From positions 248,001 to 312,000 of the forward strand of contig JAFREQ010000021.1 in assembly GCA_025331565.1 (NCBI GenBank): DNA of 64,000 nt, given 5' to 3'. The DNA comes from Holacanthus passer (lineage: Eukaryota > Chordata > Actinopteri > Pomacanthidae). Made by a program: the position numbers and the translations under genes. This document shows, one piece after another, positions 34,228 through 47,171 of this stretch; position 1 is the stretch's first letter; each line of letters begins with the position of its first letter. Under the pieces are notes generated by a model, which ran no database searches, had not been told where the DNA came from, and saw nothing but the letters and a program-made list of their open reading frames with translations.

Positions 34228-35836
34228 CTATCTGGACTCTCCGTCTTTGTGGGCGCTGTACAGTGCCAGCTCACCTGGCCCTCCAAGTCTAGAGCTGCGG
34301 GGAGGCGTGGACGACCGGCTGGTGATGGACGGAATGAGTGGAGGCGGTGCCCCCACTGCCAGAGCTCCCACCAAGCCTGCAGGGGATTTTGCCAGGATGC
34401 CGTTGGGCCCGTGGTGTGGGTTCAGTGGGCCTAGACGGGCGTAGAGGCCAGCGTGGTGCTGGGAAGCAGGAGAGGCTCCCGGGGGGAGCGCGTGGGAGAG
34501 AAGGCCAGGGTGGAGCTGCTCCAGGTGAGCGGCAGTAGCAGCATGAGAGGGGCTTGAGAGGTGAGAGCCAGCAGGGAGGTGTGGGTGCATCCCAAAGTAG
34601 CGAGCCCGCTCAAAGTCTTCCCTCAGGATCTGGGCACGCTGCTCTTCATCAATGAGTCCTCCTCCTGGGGGTCCGAGGTGAGGAGGGCGGTCAAAGTGAT
34701 GGGCCATTAGGCCAAACTCCGGGCGGGCAGCAGAGGTGGAGGCAGCAGAGGTAGATGTCGGAGGGTGGTGAGGGGTGGCTGCTGCGGCTGCAGCTGCTAC
34801 AGCTGCAACCCTCTCTGCCTCCAGAAGGCGCTGATGCTGGAGCAGTCGGACCAGATGTGGATCGGATCGCAGGGCTAGGTGAGGGTCAGACCGAAGTGCC
34901 AGAGCCTCCCTGCGATGCTGATGTTGCTGCTGAGCTGCAAGCTCCCTCCAGGGGTCCCAGGTGAAGCTATGTGGACCCTGTGGATGTCCTTGGCCTGGAC
35001 CATGGGGGAAACGTTCCCCACCTGGACCCACCACCAACCCTGCAGCACCTGCTGTGCTCCCCAGATATGCTTCAATGGCCCTGGAGCGGTCCAGCAGGGA
35101 CAGATGTTGGTGGGTTGGGGGGTGGTTTGGAGTGTGTGGCAGGAGGGGTACACCAGGAGTGGGAGTCAGTGATAAAGAGGAAGAGGAGGGGGTACCAGAA
35201 CTAGGGTGGTGCGGATGGCTGTTTGGGCGGTCAAAGCTGTGGTTGGGTGCCGGGGGAGGCAGGGTTATGGGGATATGCTCCGGTTCCTCTTTCCGCTCCT
35301 CTTTGACTTTAACAGGTGGGAGGAGCAGGGGAGGTTTGGAGACAGGTGTTGTGGTCCGGTCAGACTTCTTAGCCTGAGACAAAGAAGTGACAGTGGCAGA
35401 AGCTGTGGAGGAAGAGGGGATGCTGCCGTCTCTTTGGGAGTGTGAGGGTTCGTTGTGGAGGCTATGTGTTGTCGGGGCCAGTGGGCGGGGGTAAAGGTCC
35501 AAAGGAGATGGGGCTGAGCGGTTGGAGGGTGGGGGAGTAGTGAGTGCAGAAGATGAAGAAGACCGTGGTCTGTCCCTGTCTGCTACTAAAGATGAAGGGC
35601 CAAGAGGCAGCCCCCGTGAAGACACTGTTGGCAGCGGCCTCTTATCTCCATCTCTGTCTCGCTCGCGGTCTCTGTCTCTATTTAAGCTGCGTGTCAGGTC
35701 CTCAATAGGCCCACTGCTCCCCCCGAGGGCACTGCTGTGGCCATTAATGTGGGAAACTGGGGTGCTACTGCGGGGCTTGAAGGAAGGAGCAACTGGAGAC
35801 ATTCTCACAGGTTGTCGGCCATACAGCATATTGTCT
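34228..35836 (-). CDS. fbrs: fbrs last exon (17)
   Basis: 1,609 nt encoding 536 residues and TAG (34228-34230). It is rich in Pro, Ser, His and Ala, with an RDRDRERDRD run, then KVKEERKEEPEHIP (a family-conserved acidic/basic patch), SLLDRSRAIEAYLG, and FTWDPWRELA followed by a His/Arg segment. LALRSDPH is directly duplicated at about 34855-34905, and a run of nine alanines occurs near 34785. REDFERARYFGMHPH is conserved in the family. The conserved terminus is LYSAHKDGESR. Confidence 0.92.
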
Positions 35837-38800
35837 CTGCAAAACATAATGTGCACAACAGTCAGCAATGGATATCATTCATACCAAACAGTCACATGTC
35901 AGTCACTTCCTTTAAGTTTATAGCCAGTACTAAAATCAGCTGAATATCATACCTGTCCTTTTCATCCTTGATGTGGGGGATGTCTCTTCTCTCGCTTTCC
36001 TTCCCTCGATCCCTCTCATCACGCTTGTCTGCCCCTTTAGCCCAGCTGGGGCCAGCAGGGAACCCAGATGGGCCACCGTGTAGACGGTTCCATGGATCAT
36101 GATGGTTGGGGTTGGGTAAGCCTCCAACCACACTAGCTGGTGAATCTTTAGGGCCAAACACAGAGCTTGCTGTGAACCAAAAAGACAGATTTTTTTTAGT
36201 TAAAATAGAAATCAAAAACACAGTACAGTGTTTAATGGGTACACAGGCTTTACATCATGTGCTTTACACCAGGTTCTGTTGTTAGTATCTAATATTATCC
36301 ATGCTTTCATGTTGGACTTTTATTTGCTCTCTGTCCAGACTTCACAGCTACTCAAGTTGATGCATCCAACCTTGTATTTGTCTATCAATGACAAAGACCA
36401 GCACAGCCAATCACAGCATGTCTCTGACAGTGACAACTGAGCTGTAGCTGTGCTATAAGACAGAAGAGAAAAGCATTAAGAGAGGAGAAAAGCTGTGAGT
36501 GATGACAAACAAACGTCTCATCCAAGTTAAGACACGATTATCATGCTCAGATGTGGAATCTGGGTATTTCATCTCAAAACCTTTTGTGTCAGCCAACTTG
36601 TGTGCGAGAATAACAAAAAACTGTAGTAATAAAAGTTACTACACTGAGTGCTTGGTTAGATTCTTTGTCTAGTAAATTTTATACTGCATATATTTAGGGA
36701 AGGTTGTTGTATGGCTGTTTGTGTTAGAAAACATTATTCACCGGATGCATTAAATAAACCTTTGCACAGAAAAATGCAAATGTATGTACTCCATGATGTA
36801 ACAATCATAAAAGTATTGTTTGATAATTGGTACCAAACCTCAACTATATGTATTGGTATGAGGATTTCTAAAAATAATATTAAATAATAGCCAGGCCTAG
36901 GTCAAAGCTGCACTGGTAGTAGAAAAGGAAGGAAGAGGGAATCCACACATGCCGTGTTACAGCTCCAACATGCATTTATGACTGTAGACTTCATCAGAAC
37001 CAGATCTCAGTTCCTCAAAATATCCACTGTTGTTGTTTTATAGTTAGAGAATTCTGAGAAGACTGAAATGTCAACAGAGTTATTGTTCAGAAAGAAGAAA
37101 ATCTGTTGTTAATAGTTCTCCCCTAAGCCTACTCATATTCTACGATTAAATGATGCACCGCCACAAGGAACACTCACAATGCAACATCTATTCTCTTTTT
37201 CTTGCTCACTGTGAATTATTGGTTCATTATGGCATTGGAGGAAGATAACCAGCTACAATCATAAATCTCTCCCATGAGAATAACAGGCTAGCACGAAGGT
37301 TTATCAGTGTCTTTGGAGACAGCCACCTCCCCAGTTCCTGTTTTCAAATAATAAATACTCTTTAACGTGCATATATACTGCACCTTATAGCATCTACCCT
37401 AAAGACAGAGCTCAGACACGAGTTGGGACTTAAAGGACTGGTTGGACATCAAGTCTGTCGTGATGCTTTGTTCATATACCACACATACGCTGATTGGTTG
37501 CTGTAGTTATTCCTCCTGTGTGACTATACTGTGATAGATGGGGGATATCCTCCACAGTACTCTGTGCAAAAATGCATTTATGTTCGGCCGAAGTTAATAT
37601 GATGCATCAGCAGTCTGAGTTAGCCAAGCGGAGTCACAGGTTTCCAAAGTTACAGTGGTTTTAGTACAAAATTCCTTCAGTGTGCTTCAGCATTTCCTTG
37701 TTCAGTCGTGGCAGTGAGAGGCTTCCTGCTGGTTGAATCTAGGTTTGTACACAACACCAGCAATAAATCTACACAAGACAGCCTGGATAAATATACAATC
37801 TTGTTTTGTCTGACTCAGACTGCTCATATTAGCATCAGCTGAACTTTAAAATGCATTTTGAACTGAAGGAGCAGCAGTGGCCAATCAAATACTTGCAAGT
37901 GCACATTACTGACAAATTGTTTTCAAAGTGGACGCCATACTTCTACCTTGTGATTGCCACAAAAAGAGATAAAACAATTGCTGACATGCCACCAAAGATA
38001 TAAAATCCTGCCTCATAGTATTATGAAATGCTGTGAATAGTCTGATAAGACTTCAAACTCATGGCTCTTTTACACGCTTAGTGGATAATATTTTATTGTC
38101 TGACCGGTACCTGAAGCTACACACCACCACCAGCGCAGCCCCTTACATTAGGCCGTTTTCGGTCAGAACGCTCACTTCAACAGACATCCAACATGTGAGG
38201 ACTGTATTAAGACAGACTTAAAAAAATCTGAAACTGATCCCTTAAGCGACATGTTTTGAGAGTAGAGATATCAAAAGACTGACCCAGTGTCGGGCTGCCA
38301 AGTCCTCCAAAGGCACCAGAACCGAGGGCTCCCAGTGGGGTGAAGGGTGGAGACCGGCCGTATGGATCTAAAACACAAATGCAGATAAATGTCACAAATA
38401 ACCTGTTGATACAAACATTCATGGAATTCCTACACAGGCTATAAGTTAAACTGAAATTTCTGAAATGTCTCCAATCAGATGTGAGACAAGATACTGTGTG
38501 ATTACAGTTACACTACATCACAACTGTAGCTACATTTACTATATTTAACATAAAGGTTATGGAAATTCTACCAACAATAAATATGTAATTGACCTTGACT
38601 ATTCAGAAATCAAAGTGAAATCTGTAGTGGGTGAATCAAAGTGACAGTCATTGTATTGTGGCATACAGATGTGCCTTTTTAAGCTGCTCTTACCCAAGTG
38701 TGCAGTTGGTGCGAGGAAAGAGGAGTGGGGCGTTGATGGAGAGATGAAAGGAGCTGAGGACGGATTGACTGGCCCTGAGGGAAAGAAGTAGTAGTAAAAG

Positions 38801-41355
38801 GAAAAAAATGTCACAAGTAATCAAATCAAGTGCATCAAGCAGCTCACGCACTTCATGCTGTGACTCAAGATAGTAATGCTGTCTAACCTCAGGGATGTGA
38901 GGACAGGATGGATCAAAAAGCAAACAATGGCATGTGGTAAGTGAAGGAATTGATGAGTTCTTTAAGAAATTAGTCTAAATCATGTGTGTCGAAGTGAAAT
39001 ACTAAAACAACACAAGCTGCCAAATCAACAATCTTTTTTTTTTTTATTTCCCCACTGAGGGATGAATAAAGGAATATCTACATTCTATCAACTGTTCATG
39101 AGAGACAAACATGTTTAGACCTGCACCTGTAGCTGAGAACAGACTGGGAGGTCTGGTCAGATCATGAGTGGGAGGCAAGGCTCCTCCTATGGGCCCCAGG
39201 GAGCCCAGTCCCCCAGCTCCAGGAAGACGGGCAAGCAAGTCACTACGGAAGTCCAACTTATGAGGATCAGCCTGCATCAGCTGAAAGAGAAGAGGAGAGC
39301 AGTTATCCAGGCAAAAGGGTCACAACACTTTCCTACTGAGTGAAGATGTCAATAAATTTAATAATAATAATAATAGATTTTATTTGAAAAAAACACTTTA
39401 CATTGTAAAAACAATCTCAAAGTGCTGCAACTAAAAACATAAAAACAAGTAAAAGCACAACAGCCAACAGATATTTAAACTTTAAAAATGTTAAAGATTA
39501 AAATGTCTCCTAAAAAGAAATTTGACAATTTTATTCTGTCATTTGGCAAATCAATCGAACTGGTTTACAACACGTACCTTGACTTTTTTCTGATGGCTTA
39601 GAATCATCCAGGCCACATAAACATGCATAGCACACCATTTTCCTGGTTTCTGCACAGCACAAAAATCACAGGGGTTTACTATGTTATATCATGAACCCTG
39701 CATGTACAACTTTAAAGCCTTTGCACACAGAGTCAGATGTTTTGCCTGTTGTTCAGAAATATCTCGTCTAGCCTCTACATAAGGTCGGGGTTTTCCAGCT
39801 GATGATAAGGCTACTCGCAGATAGGGTTGAGAACCAAAATTCAGTTCCAATTTTGAACCGAATCCAAAATGCCAAGAATCGGGTACCCATGAAAATTCTT
39901 TAATAAAAGTTCTGCTTATCCGTTCCTAAACAGGTTAGTCATTATTATGGCAAACAAATGCTGCATATCTGCCAGGCCCTGTCTACGTCAACACAACAGC
40001 ATGTCGGTGATTGGCAGTGGGGCGGGAGCTGGCGAGGAGTGGATGGTTGAGCAAGGAGTGTGAGCAAGTGGCAGCAACTAGCAGGGCAAAGGGACAGAAA
40101 GCGCTCCACAAAATGTAACGTAACATAATTAGCATCAAAACATTTGACTTGTTTTTTGTTTGTTTTTAACCCTATTGGAATTGTAAGTGGAAATCGATAA
40201 GACCCGGAATTGATAAGCAGAATTGGAATAGATCAAATTCAAACGATATCAGACCATATCATTAGAGCTAAATATAGGTTCTGGACAAGAAAAAAACTCA
40301 GTGAAAAATGCATAAGCAGGTATAGAAGAAAATCACGAAGGAAAGAACAACCACATACATGATACACGGGGTAATTTCTCGGTCTGAAATATCTAACTGG
40401 GTGTGCAAGGACAGAGAATAGACCAGTAGCAGTCAAGATTACAAGTGAGATTAGTGCAAAGAGTGAGTGAAGCAGTGAGAAAGTAAAACAGGCTGAAAGT
40501 TTTAAGGAGCCAAGGGATTCAAAAACATCTGTTTTTGCTTACATTACTGATTTTCAACGATGTCCCAAATGGATCAGTTAGCTACAAGAGAACAGAAGTG
40601 TAAAACCACTTTTAATCAACATATCTCACTCTTTATCAGGAATAGTGTTGCACTCTTTACTGCACTGACTAGGCCCATGTTGCAGCACATCCTAGCCTAA
40701 ACTGGCTGTCCACATCTGTACAGTTCTACACAAACAAAAGGACATCTCTAAAGTAATGATGCAAACTTCAGGTTCTAAGTAAGCATGTTGTTCTTACCCT
40801 GGGGTCTTTGGGCTGCAGGTGGTGAGGCACAACCCCAAGACGCGTGGTCATGTCAGGACCAGTTCCCTGAGGGACAAGAGGCTGTCACACACAGTACAAC
40901 ACATCAGCCACAACCTACCTCTTTATCTTTGACATCTTTGCCATTTTTCATGTGTTTTCACTGTAACTAAAGCTAGTAGCGCCAAGGGCCAACTAGATCG
41001 CTAAAGATTCTGAAGTTGTAAGAAACAAGTTAAATGTACAGTCGTTATGAAGCCTTGTGGCAGCCCTGCAGTGCCCTGCAGAGCTCACACAAAACACACT
41101 TTATATTTTCATCAGTGAAAATCCAGTGCGTCAATCTCGCCCATGTTGTGACAAAAATTACACCAGGTAATGTGAGGGGTCACCTGACGAAATGACGTCT
41201 AGACGACACCCAGGAGTAATTAATATAAAAATGTAAAGAGATTTTTCCTCACCTTTGGCTGAAATGCTCCTTGCAAAGAGCTGAAAGGCCCAGTGGGAGG
41301 AATCACAGGCTGGATACTCGGCACTGAGGGCGGCGGGTATTGTGGGAAGAACTAT

Positions 41356-41404
<49 letters not shown>

Positions 41405-44400
41405 GCTCAGTAACCTTGAACAGCTAAATACATTAATTAAAACAATGCTGTACAGCTGAGGTGCTGTACACTTCTTAAAATCTTATTGTTTCAACTACTT
41501 AAGGACCTAAAACAGAGCTGAAATGTATCTTCTGCCTTGTTGTTTTATTGTTTAATTTGCTTTAAGTTATCATCACCTAATATTATACAAAGTACTTACA
41601 GGGTGTCGGTACAGCCCGTCCATTTTGCCGGGATACTTATCAAACTAAAGGACAAAAGCAGTGCTTGGGTTAAAACAACTCAAAAAAAGCCAAACACATT
41701 CCAGCCACACAGGAATTTCAAGTACGACACAGATGTTCAGCATAGCAGCAGAGAGCATCTCACCAGAGGCGGTGCGGTGGCTGTGGGGTGCAGGAAGGGC
41801 GTGAAGTGTTGGTGTGTGTGCGTGTGTTGGTGCTGGTGGTTGTGCTGATGGAACTGGAAGGCCAGGGGCTGGATGTTCGGCTGGTTCTGAGACGTCCGGC
41901 CCGATGAACCCGACGCGGAGCTCGATGCTGATGGACCGCCAGGAGTGGAGCGGCCCGCAGCTGCTGCATTATTTTCAGCACCTGGGACGCTGCGTCTGCC
42001 CTCGCGCTCTTGTGAATTCAAGAAGTGGGTGTTTAAGTTATGACGCATTATTTCCTGATCTGAGAGTGTCAAAATAAGGGAGAGAAAATTTTAAAAAGTT
42101 AATTATTAAAAATAAAATGTTCACATTAAAATCATACCGCTGATTAGCGCTTAAATATAAGTATGAAAAGTATATAATATGTATAATGTTCATACATTAT
42201 AGTGCTTGCTCTAAACACTTGCTCAGTTTAATTAGACAGACAAGAACAACACATTTACAGTTTTTAAAGGTGCTACTTATCTAGTCTCTAAATACAATAC
42301 AGTACAACATGCAGCCTGTGCTTTATACAAGGAATGTAATACTAGTAGTGCTGATGTGATCAGTCCTAAGTTCATCAATATATAACTTCCTCAACACACC
42401 CAGATAAACCCAGACAACTGCCAGAGGAAGTCTGGGTTTGGTTTATTTTAGTGACATATGAGTCACTGTGTTCCCACGAACAGCTGAAGCAGACCAACAG
42501 ACTGTAGCAGCAGTGAAATGTAGCATTCCTGTTCACTGTACCTGCTGCAGTTGAGTTGGCAGGACCTTGTAGCAGAGGTGGAGGGGGAGGCAGGCCAGGC
42601 GAGGATGTGAACAGGGCCCCAGAGCTGGCTCGGGATGGGGGTCGGAGGGGCCCTGAGGATCCTGAGCCCCTGATGTAGGGCAGCGACACACTAGTGGAGG
42701 GAGTCGGGGGACGCATGGAGGACGAGGAAGATGCAACAGATGAAGCAGATGAGGTGGGTTTGACTGGGGTGCTGCTCCTGAGAAGAATTAAAGTAAAAGT
42801 GTAAATAATGAATCACGTCTTTACAGAACACAAAGTCATTCACTCAAAAGATTTAAGCTAGCAGGGATTCATTGTAAAAAAAATATATATGAATATAATA
42901 AAGGTACTGATACCTGTTGTTGATGTAGATGGAGTGAGATCGTCCAGGCAATGTGAGGAAGGGTTTGGGTTTGGAAAGTGGGGGGCTGCCATTACGGTGG
43001 CTGCCGTTACCATTACCAAGTGGGCTGGACCGGGGGACCGTGCCCGAAGCTGTGACCGAGGAAGGCAGGCAAGAGAAGGGGGCAGAAGAGGTAGAAGAAA
43101 CAGGCTCTGGGAAATGCTGCTCCAAGCTTTTCTCCTGGCTTCGCTCCAGGCCAGATACTCTTGGGGTGACCATCAACCGTGATACACCACCACATCGGCC
43201 CGGTAGAGATGGGCAGCTTTTGCCCATGGATGTGCCCAAGTTTGAGGGGGCAGGCTCCACAACTAAAGAAGAGAACATCAGTCAGCATTTCGCTGTGACA
43301 GAAGTCCCTTCCACCAAGTTTCATGAAAATCGGGCCAGTAGTTTGTCCGTAATCCTGCTGACCATCAGACAAACAAACCAAACCAAAAGACAGAGACCCA
43401 AGGATCTGATTTGGGCACAGCCCCAGGATGTACCCTGGGGCACAGAAAATCATGACTGACTATTGTCTAAACCCACAACTTGGAATACTAAATAACTGGT
43501 CTTTGATGTCATATCACATCACTGAACACTGTATGCTGTGTATTCAGATCCTTCCATATTTGCAGATGATTCACTGAAATCAGCAAGAGGGTCCAACTGA
43601 ATGATATAAGAATTAAAACATTCCAGACTACTTTACTAATTTGACAGACACATCAGTTCACTGTTTCATGAATGTTAAGATGCAGAAAAAAGTGGACTGG
43701 CAACAATGACTTGCTCGTACCTTTCCTAGTACTGACTGTGAAGACCGGGTCCACGTCATTGTCGGAGGCCTAGATGGGGACACAAAACAAATATTTATTT
43801 TCATCTATAATCAACAAGAGTCAACATATTAATCAGCAATTTCTCATACCATATCAAGATTAGTTGTGACAGTCTATTATATGACAAATTCATAAAATAT
43901 CTTTACAAATGTCAAGAGAATTAGAGTTTATCTCGTTGTGTTCCCATTCAAGAACACCATCTAATGGCAACAAAGTTCTTTCAAAAACATATGACAAGCT
44001 GTGTAAACTGTGTTACTTGTCACATTACCTAATAAATATAAAAATATGTCAGCAATTTATATTGATAAGATAACAAGGAAGGAGTACACACCTTGTCTCC
44101 TGTATCACTCTCAGTGTCACACTGAAAGAAGACAGGGGGGAAACGTTTGAATCTATTGAAATATTTCAAACAATGTGCAGTTCTAAAGCAGTTTGCAAAG
44201 AGGGTGCAGAGTGTTGCAGGACAATGATACATCAGAACATCATGTTCACTACAATAATCAAAAAGAAACTCACAATGTAGCCGGTCTCCAAGGGATGTCC
44301 CTAGAAAAAAAAAAGAATACATAGCATTAGCTCCAATAGTTTTAAAATAGAGTTAAATAAGGCTAAATGGGAAAATGTACATCATTTAAAGCAATTAAAC

Positions 44401-47171
44401 TTTATAAAGCTAAAATATGACTTTCCTGGCTGGATGGAATGACCCTGCATTGCCTCATTAACAAAAACATCCTTGAATGACAGGTGTTGTAAACCAGTTT
44501 TACTGGGTCATATTCAATGGCAGGATATTCAGCTCTGCAGCACTACAGAAATGTAAACACAGCTATTTGATTAAGAATTAGAGCTCAACATCTGACCGTA
44601 CAACTTGAGGGAACATCCAACCAAAACATTAAAGCACAGTAGAGTCATAACTCATTGGCTCACCTCTATCCTTCTTCTCTTATTTCTACTCTTGTTCCAA
44701 CAGCTGCTAGAGTAGCTGTGTGGGGCTCCTTCCTCGGGCTCTGACAGCGGCCCTCCACCATTCTCCTCCGGCCCTCTCTTCCCCTTGTTCCTCCTTCCCA
44801 GCATATCAGTGCGCTGACTGGGCTTTAGAGAGCAGTCCATCTGATAAGGAGAAAACAAAATCAGTGTTTACATGTCTCCCAATAAACATGAATGTGCATG
44901 CCTGAGGGCAAAGACCGTAGGCTAGCTACATGCAGATTAATGTCCTAACAGTCCTCATTTCTGCATAGCTTCCACTCTGAGTGATCACAAAAATAGCAAC
45001 ATCAGAATGATGTAATGCAATACAGTAGCCTGCATAAGACTTTTACTTCAGCTGTTTGTGTGTGAACTCAATCATATGGTGTGTTTTGAATTGCGCTTCT
45101 AATATTTTGTCCATTATAATTAAAAACATACACAATACAATATGCAGCAATGCAGCGTATAGAGATTCCCATCTTTCTGATCAATTATCATCCCCACCTC
45201 CAACCAACCAAAAAGAGGAAAAAGCATCTCTGCTAAACAAAATTGTTGTTTTTTTTCCTTTCACTTTTTCACCTCAGGCCTCCCATAATTATGATGAATT
45301 AAAAAGGGAAACAATCACAATTTATTTGCGAGTAGGCGTTGTTTGGCAAAAAGGGTCATAAGCTAAAAAGGTTGGAAACCAGTGACTTATATGCAAAGAC
45401 AGTTTGAATATAAAGTGGTTCTTCAAACCCTAAGAGAGTTGTGGAGAAAAAATATGAGTTAAACATCAAGGATAAGGAATTGTTTGTAATATGTGAACTG
45501 TATCGGTGATGCAAATGAAAACAAGTCCAATGCATCAAACAAGTGCAATCCAATGAAATAACATCTAGAAATTCCAAGGTGCTGTAGCTGCATATATATT
45601 CCCAACCAGTTGGTAGTCAGGTGTATAAGAAAAAGATAACGCAAGTATAAAATTGTCTCATGATGTTATTATTCTGTTTGGTAGACAGGTTTGGTTGAAT
45701 CCTTCAAAGTTACAAAGTTTCCGTTGTTTATTGTAGAAAAATACAGTAGCTGAAATAGATCTTGCATTTGGAATAAAGAATAAATAATAATCAGCATTAA
45801 GTGCTGGAAACATGAAGGTCACCACAGTTTGTCGGCCAAACTGGTTGAGCAGTTCCTAAATAAACTTAATCTTTTAAAGAATAACTGTGGGCAGTTACTG
45901 TGGTTAATAAATTCAAGCAGGAAATTTGAAATTCAGAAAGGAAATTGGCACATTCCACCAGTAAACACTGTATTATTTTCACTGGTATGTTTACTTTTTT
46001 CCTATTAGTAGTTTTAGATAGTAAATAACGATCAATCTTGGGGTTTACTGGGTCATTTGACCGTAATATCAAATTACCCAAAAGAATAGTGGATATGTAC
46101 GTGTGTGCAAGAAGGCTGTTTTACAACATAACCAACTGACAAAGTTGGTTTCCTGTGCTGATGCAAATCCGTCAGACCCAACCCAAACACACATTAACCA
46201 ATTGTGCCACATGTCAACATCTTGTAAATTTATGCATATATGTAAGTATGATGTATTTAACTCTAAAACCATGGCGTAAACTTCACATTAACCAATTTCA
46301 TGCTGGTCTTGTTGGATAGACAAGTGATCTGAGCAACTCAGAAATGAAAAGTATTAGGTAAAGAGTCCAGGTCCACCCCTGTTGTTTAACACAACACACC
46401 ATTATACTTTTTTGTGGATTAGATTTTTCTTTCTTTTTCTGAAAAGCCATTTGGCAGCTCATCAACACCTCAAAGAATTAGAACATGAATAATTAAGGCC
46501 TCTCCAGAACCCATCAGAGGGATGCCTTGGGGTTTGGGGTTGGCCTGAGTGGATTGCTTTCTCCCAACCAAGGAATGGTGTCAGAGTTGAGGAGTTCAAT
46601 CTGCAGCTCTTTCACACCTTTAGCTGGAGGGAAGAAGGCGTGATGTGGAGTGATGGAGAGAACAACGATTAAAAATAGTCATCCAAGTTTGACTTCAACT
46701 GCTCTGCACAGGCAAATCAATTGAAATAAAAGAGAGGAAAGGCTTGTACCAACTACCTGCCAGGCTACATTAAAGAGTGATCAATCACCTTTGTTTATAC
46801 TAATGTGGGAAATGAAAAATGTGTGATGAATGACAGCTGATGACTGAGTGTAAAAACCTAAAACCAGTTACCTCCAGTGCCTCCAGGCTGATGAAGCTCG
46901 CAATAGCGAAGCCATCAATGACGTCTTCCTCGCAGGACACAGACTCTCTCTTTCTCCGGCGTGGAGGCCTGTGTCTCCCAAACCCGGGCCGGCACTCTCT
47001 GCCACCGGGACCCAGGACACTGTTTGTCCCACAAGCCTCCCGATCGGAGCCCGAGGACAGGGATGTGGCCCGCTCCTCGGCCAGGTCCACTCGCCTCCGC
47101 CGCTCCCTGTCGCGCTGAGATCGGGACCGTCGGCTCTGCCTGAATCCAGTGCTCCGGCTCGGGCCCTCCAT
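34228..47171 (-). CDS. fbrs: Fibrosin (AUTS2 family), 17 coding exons
   Basis: AUTS2-family proteins are nuclear subunits of variant PRC1 complexes (with PCGF3/5) that recruit CK2 and p300 and can switch PRC1 toward activation. Exons: 46872-47171, 44664-44840, 44274-44300, 44092-44121, 43721-43769, 42914-43262, 42542-42777, 41764-42059, 41600-41644, 41253-41351, 40798-40866, 39578-39649, 39127-39280, 38694-38774, 38284-38367, 35953-36169, 34228-35836. All phases agree and give 1,297 residues. Family marks: RS-rich N-terminus, EEDVIDGFAIASF, SDNDVDPVFTVSTRK, FDKYPGKMD, SLQGAFQPK, KPGKWCAMHVYVAW, DPHKLDF, RSPPFTPLGALGSGAFGGLG, PWNRLH, KVKEERKEEPE, and a C-terminal HKDGESR. Adjacency to srcap in the human order favours fbrs over fbrsl1 or auts2. 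Confidence 0.9.
39045..39090 (+). repeat. LINE/SINE-like 3' tail, copy 2
   Basis: Contains atttccccactgagggatg and aataaagg preceded by a T-run, in the intron between fbrs exons 13 and 14. Same block as 15618-15670. Confidence 0.6.
39355..39480 (+). repeat. LINE-like 3' fragment
   Basis: An (ATA)n run precedes gattttatttgaaaaaaaca and ctcaaagtgctgcaactaa. The combination of a trinucleotide tail, 'tttattt', and 'caaagtgct' is common at the ends of fish LINE copies. It sits in the fbrs intron 39281-39577. Confidence 0.4.
39812..40260. mobile_element. Non-autonomous hAT-like element in an fbrs intron
   Basis: The left end is tagggttgagaaccaaaatt with cagttccaattttgaaccga; the right end contains gaaatcgataagacccgg and aattgataagcagaattgg. 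Ends built from 'gaaccg' and 'gaatcgataag' units flank about 300 bp without coding content, a layout I know from fish hAT-type MITEs. No clean 8-bp target duplication could be verified by eye. Confidence 0.45.
41355..41403. repeat. (AC)n microsatellite abutting the fbrs exon 10 acceptor
   Basis: About 23 AC units. Read in the gene's direction (minus strand) it is a (GT)n run ending GTGTCATAG, and the exon starts at 41351, so the repeat occupies the position of the usual polypyrimidine tract. Confidence 0.95.
41764..42059 (-). CDS. fbrs: fbrs exon 8 with His-rich repeat
   Basis: The exon starts at QEIMRHNLNTHFLNSQ, which matches the family block that precedes the histidine repeats, and then encodes FQFHQHNHQHQHTHTHQHF followed by TPFLHP. 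His-Gln/His-Thr repeats at this position are characteristic of AUTS2-family proteins. The corresponding DNA is GT-rich on the plus strand and could be length-polymorphic. Confidence 0.85.
43300..43400 (+). repeat. LINE-like 3' tail in an fbrs intron
   Basis: Contains caccaagtttcatgaaaat, cagtagtttgtccgtaatcc and tgctgaccatcagacaaaca, then an acaaacc-rich tail. This matches the remembered 3' end of a fish RTE/L2-type LINE ('tagtttttgcgtaatcctgc' plus a caaa tail). Confidence 0.45.
45270..45395 (+). repeat. Possible hAT-type repeat end in fbrs intron 1
   Basis: Contains gggtcataagctaaaaagg and ttggaaaccagtgactta, which resembles a widespread vertebrate repeat end ('aaaggttgggaaccactg'). Low certainty. 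The rest of the intron (44841-46871) is unremarkable. Confidence 0.25.
46872..47171 (-). CDS. fbrs: fbrs first coding exon (Arg/Ser-rich N-terminus)
   Basis: The ATG at 47169-47171 opens MEGPSRSTGFRQSRRSRSQR, then a basic region, RPPRRRKRESVSCEEDVIDG, and ends at SLEALE before donor gtaac. The order RS-rich, basic, (S)xEED(V/I)IDGFA, and (L/F)EALE is the AUTS2-family N-terminus. The 2-kb intron that follows (44841-46871) holds no other exon I can support. Confidence 0.9.

Noticed and set aside
41355..41403. Possible short direct-repeat array
   Set aside because: It is a plain dinucleotide microsatellite with no spacers, so not a CRISPR or other structured array.
42889..43459. Plus-strand open frames of 97-168 codons opposite fbrs exon 6
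   Set aside because: They are shadows of the minus-strand fbrs exon and of a LINE-like tail; no independent splice or domain evidence.
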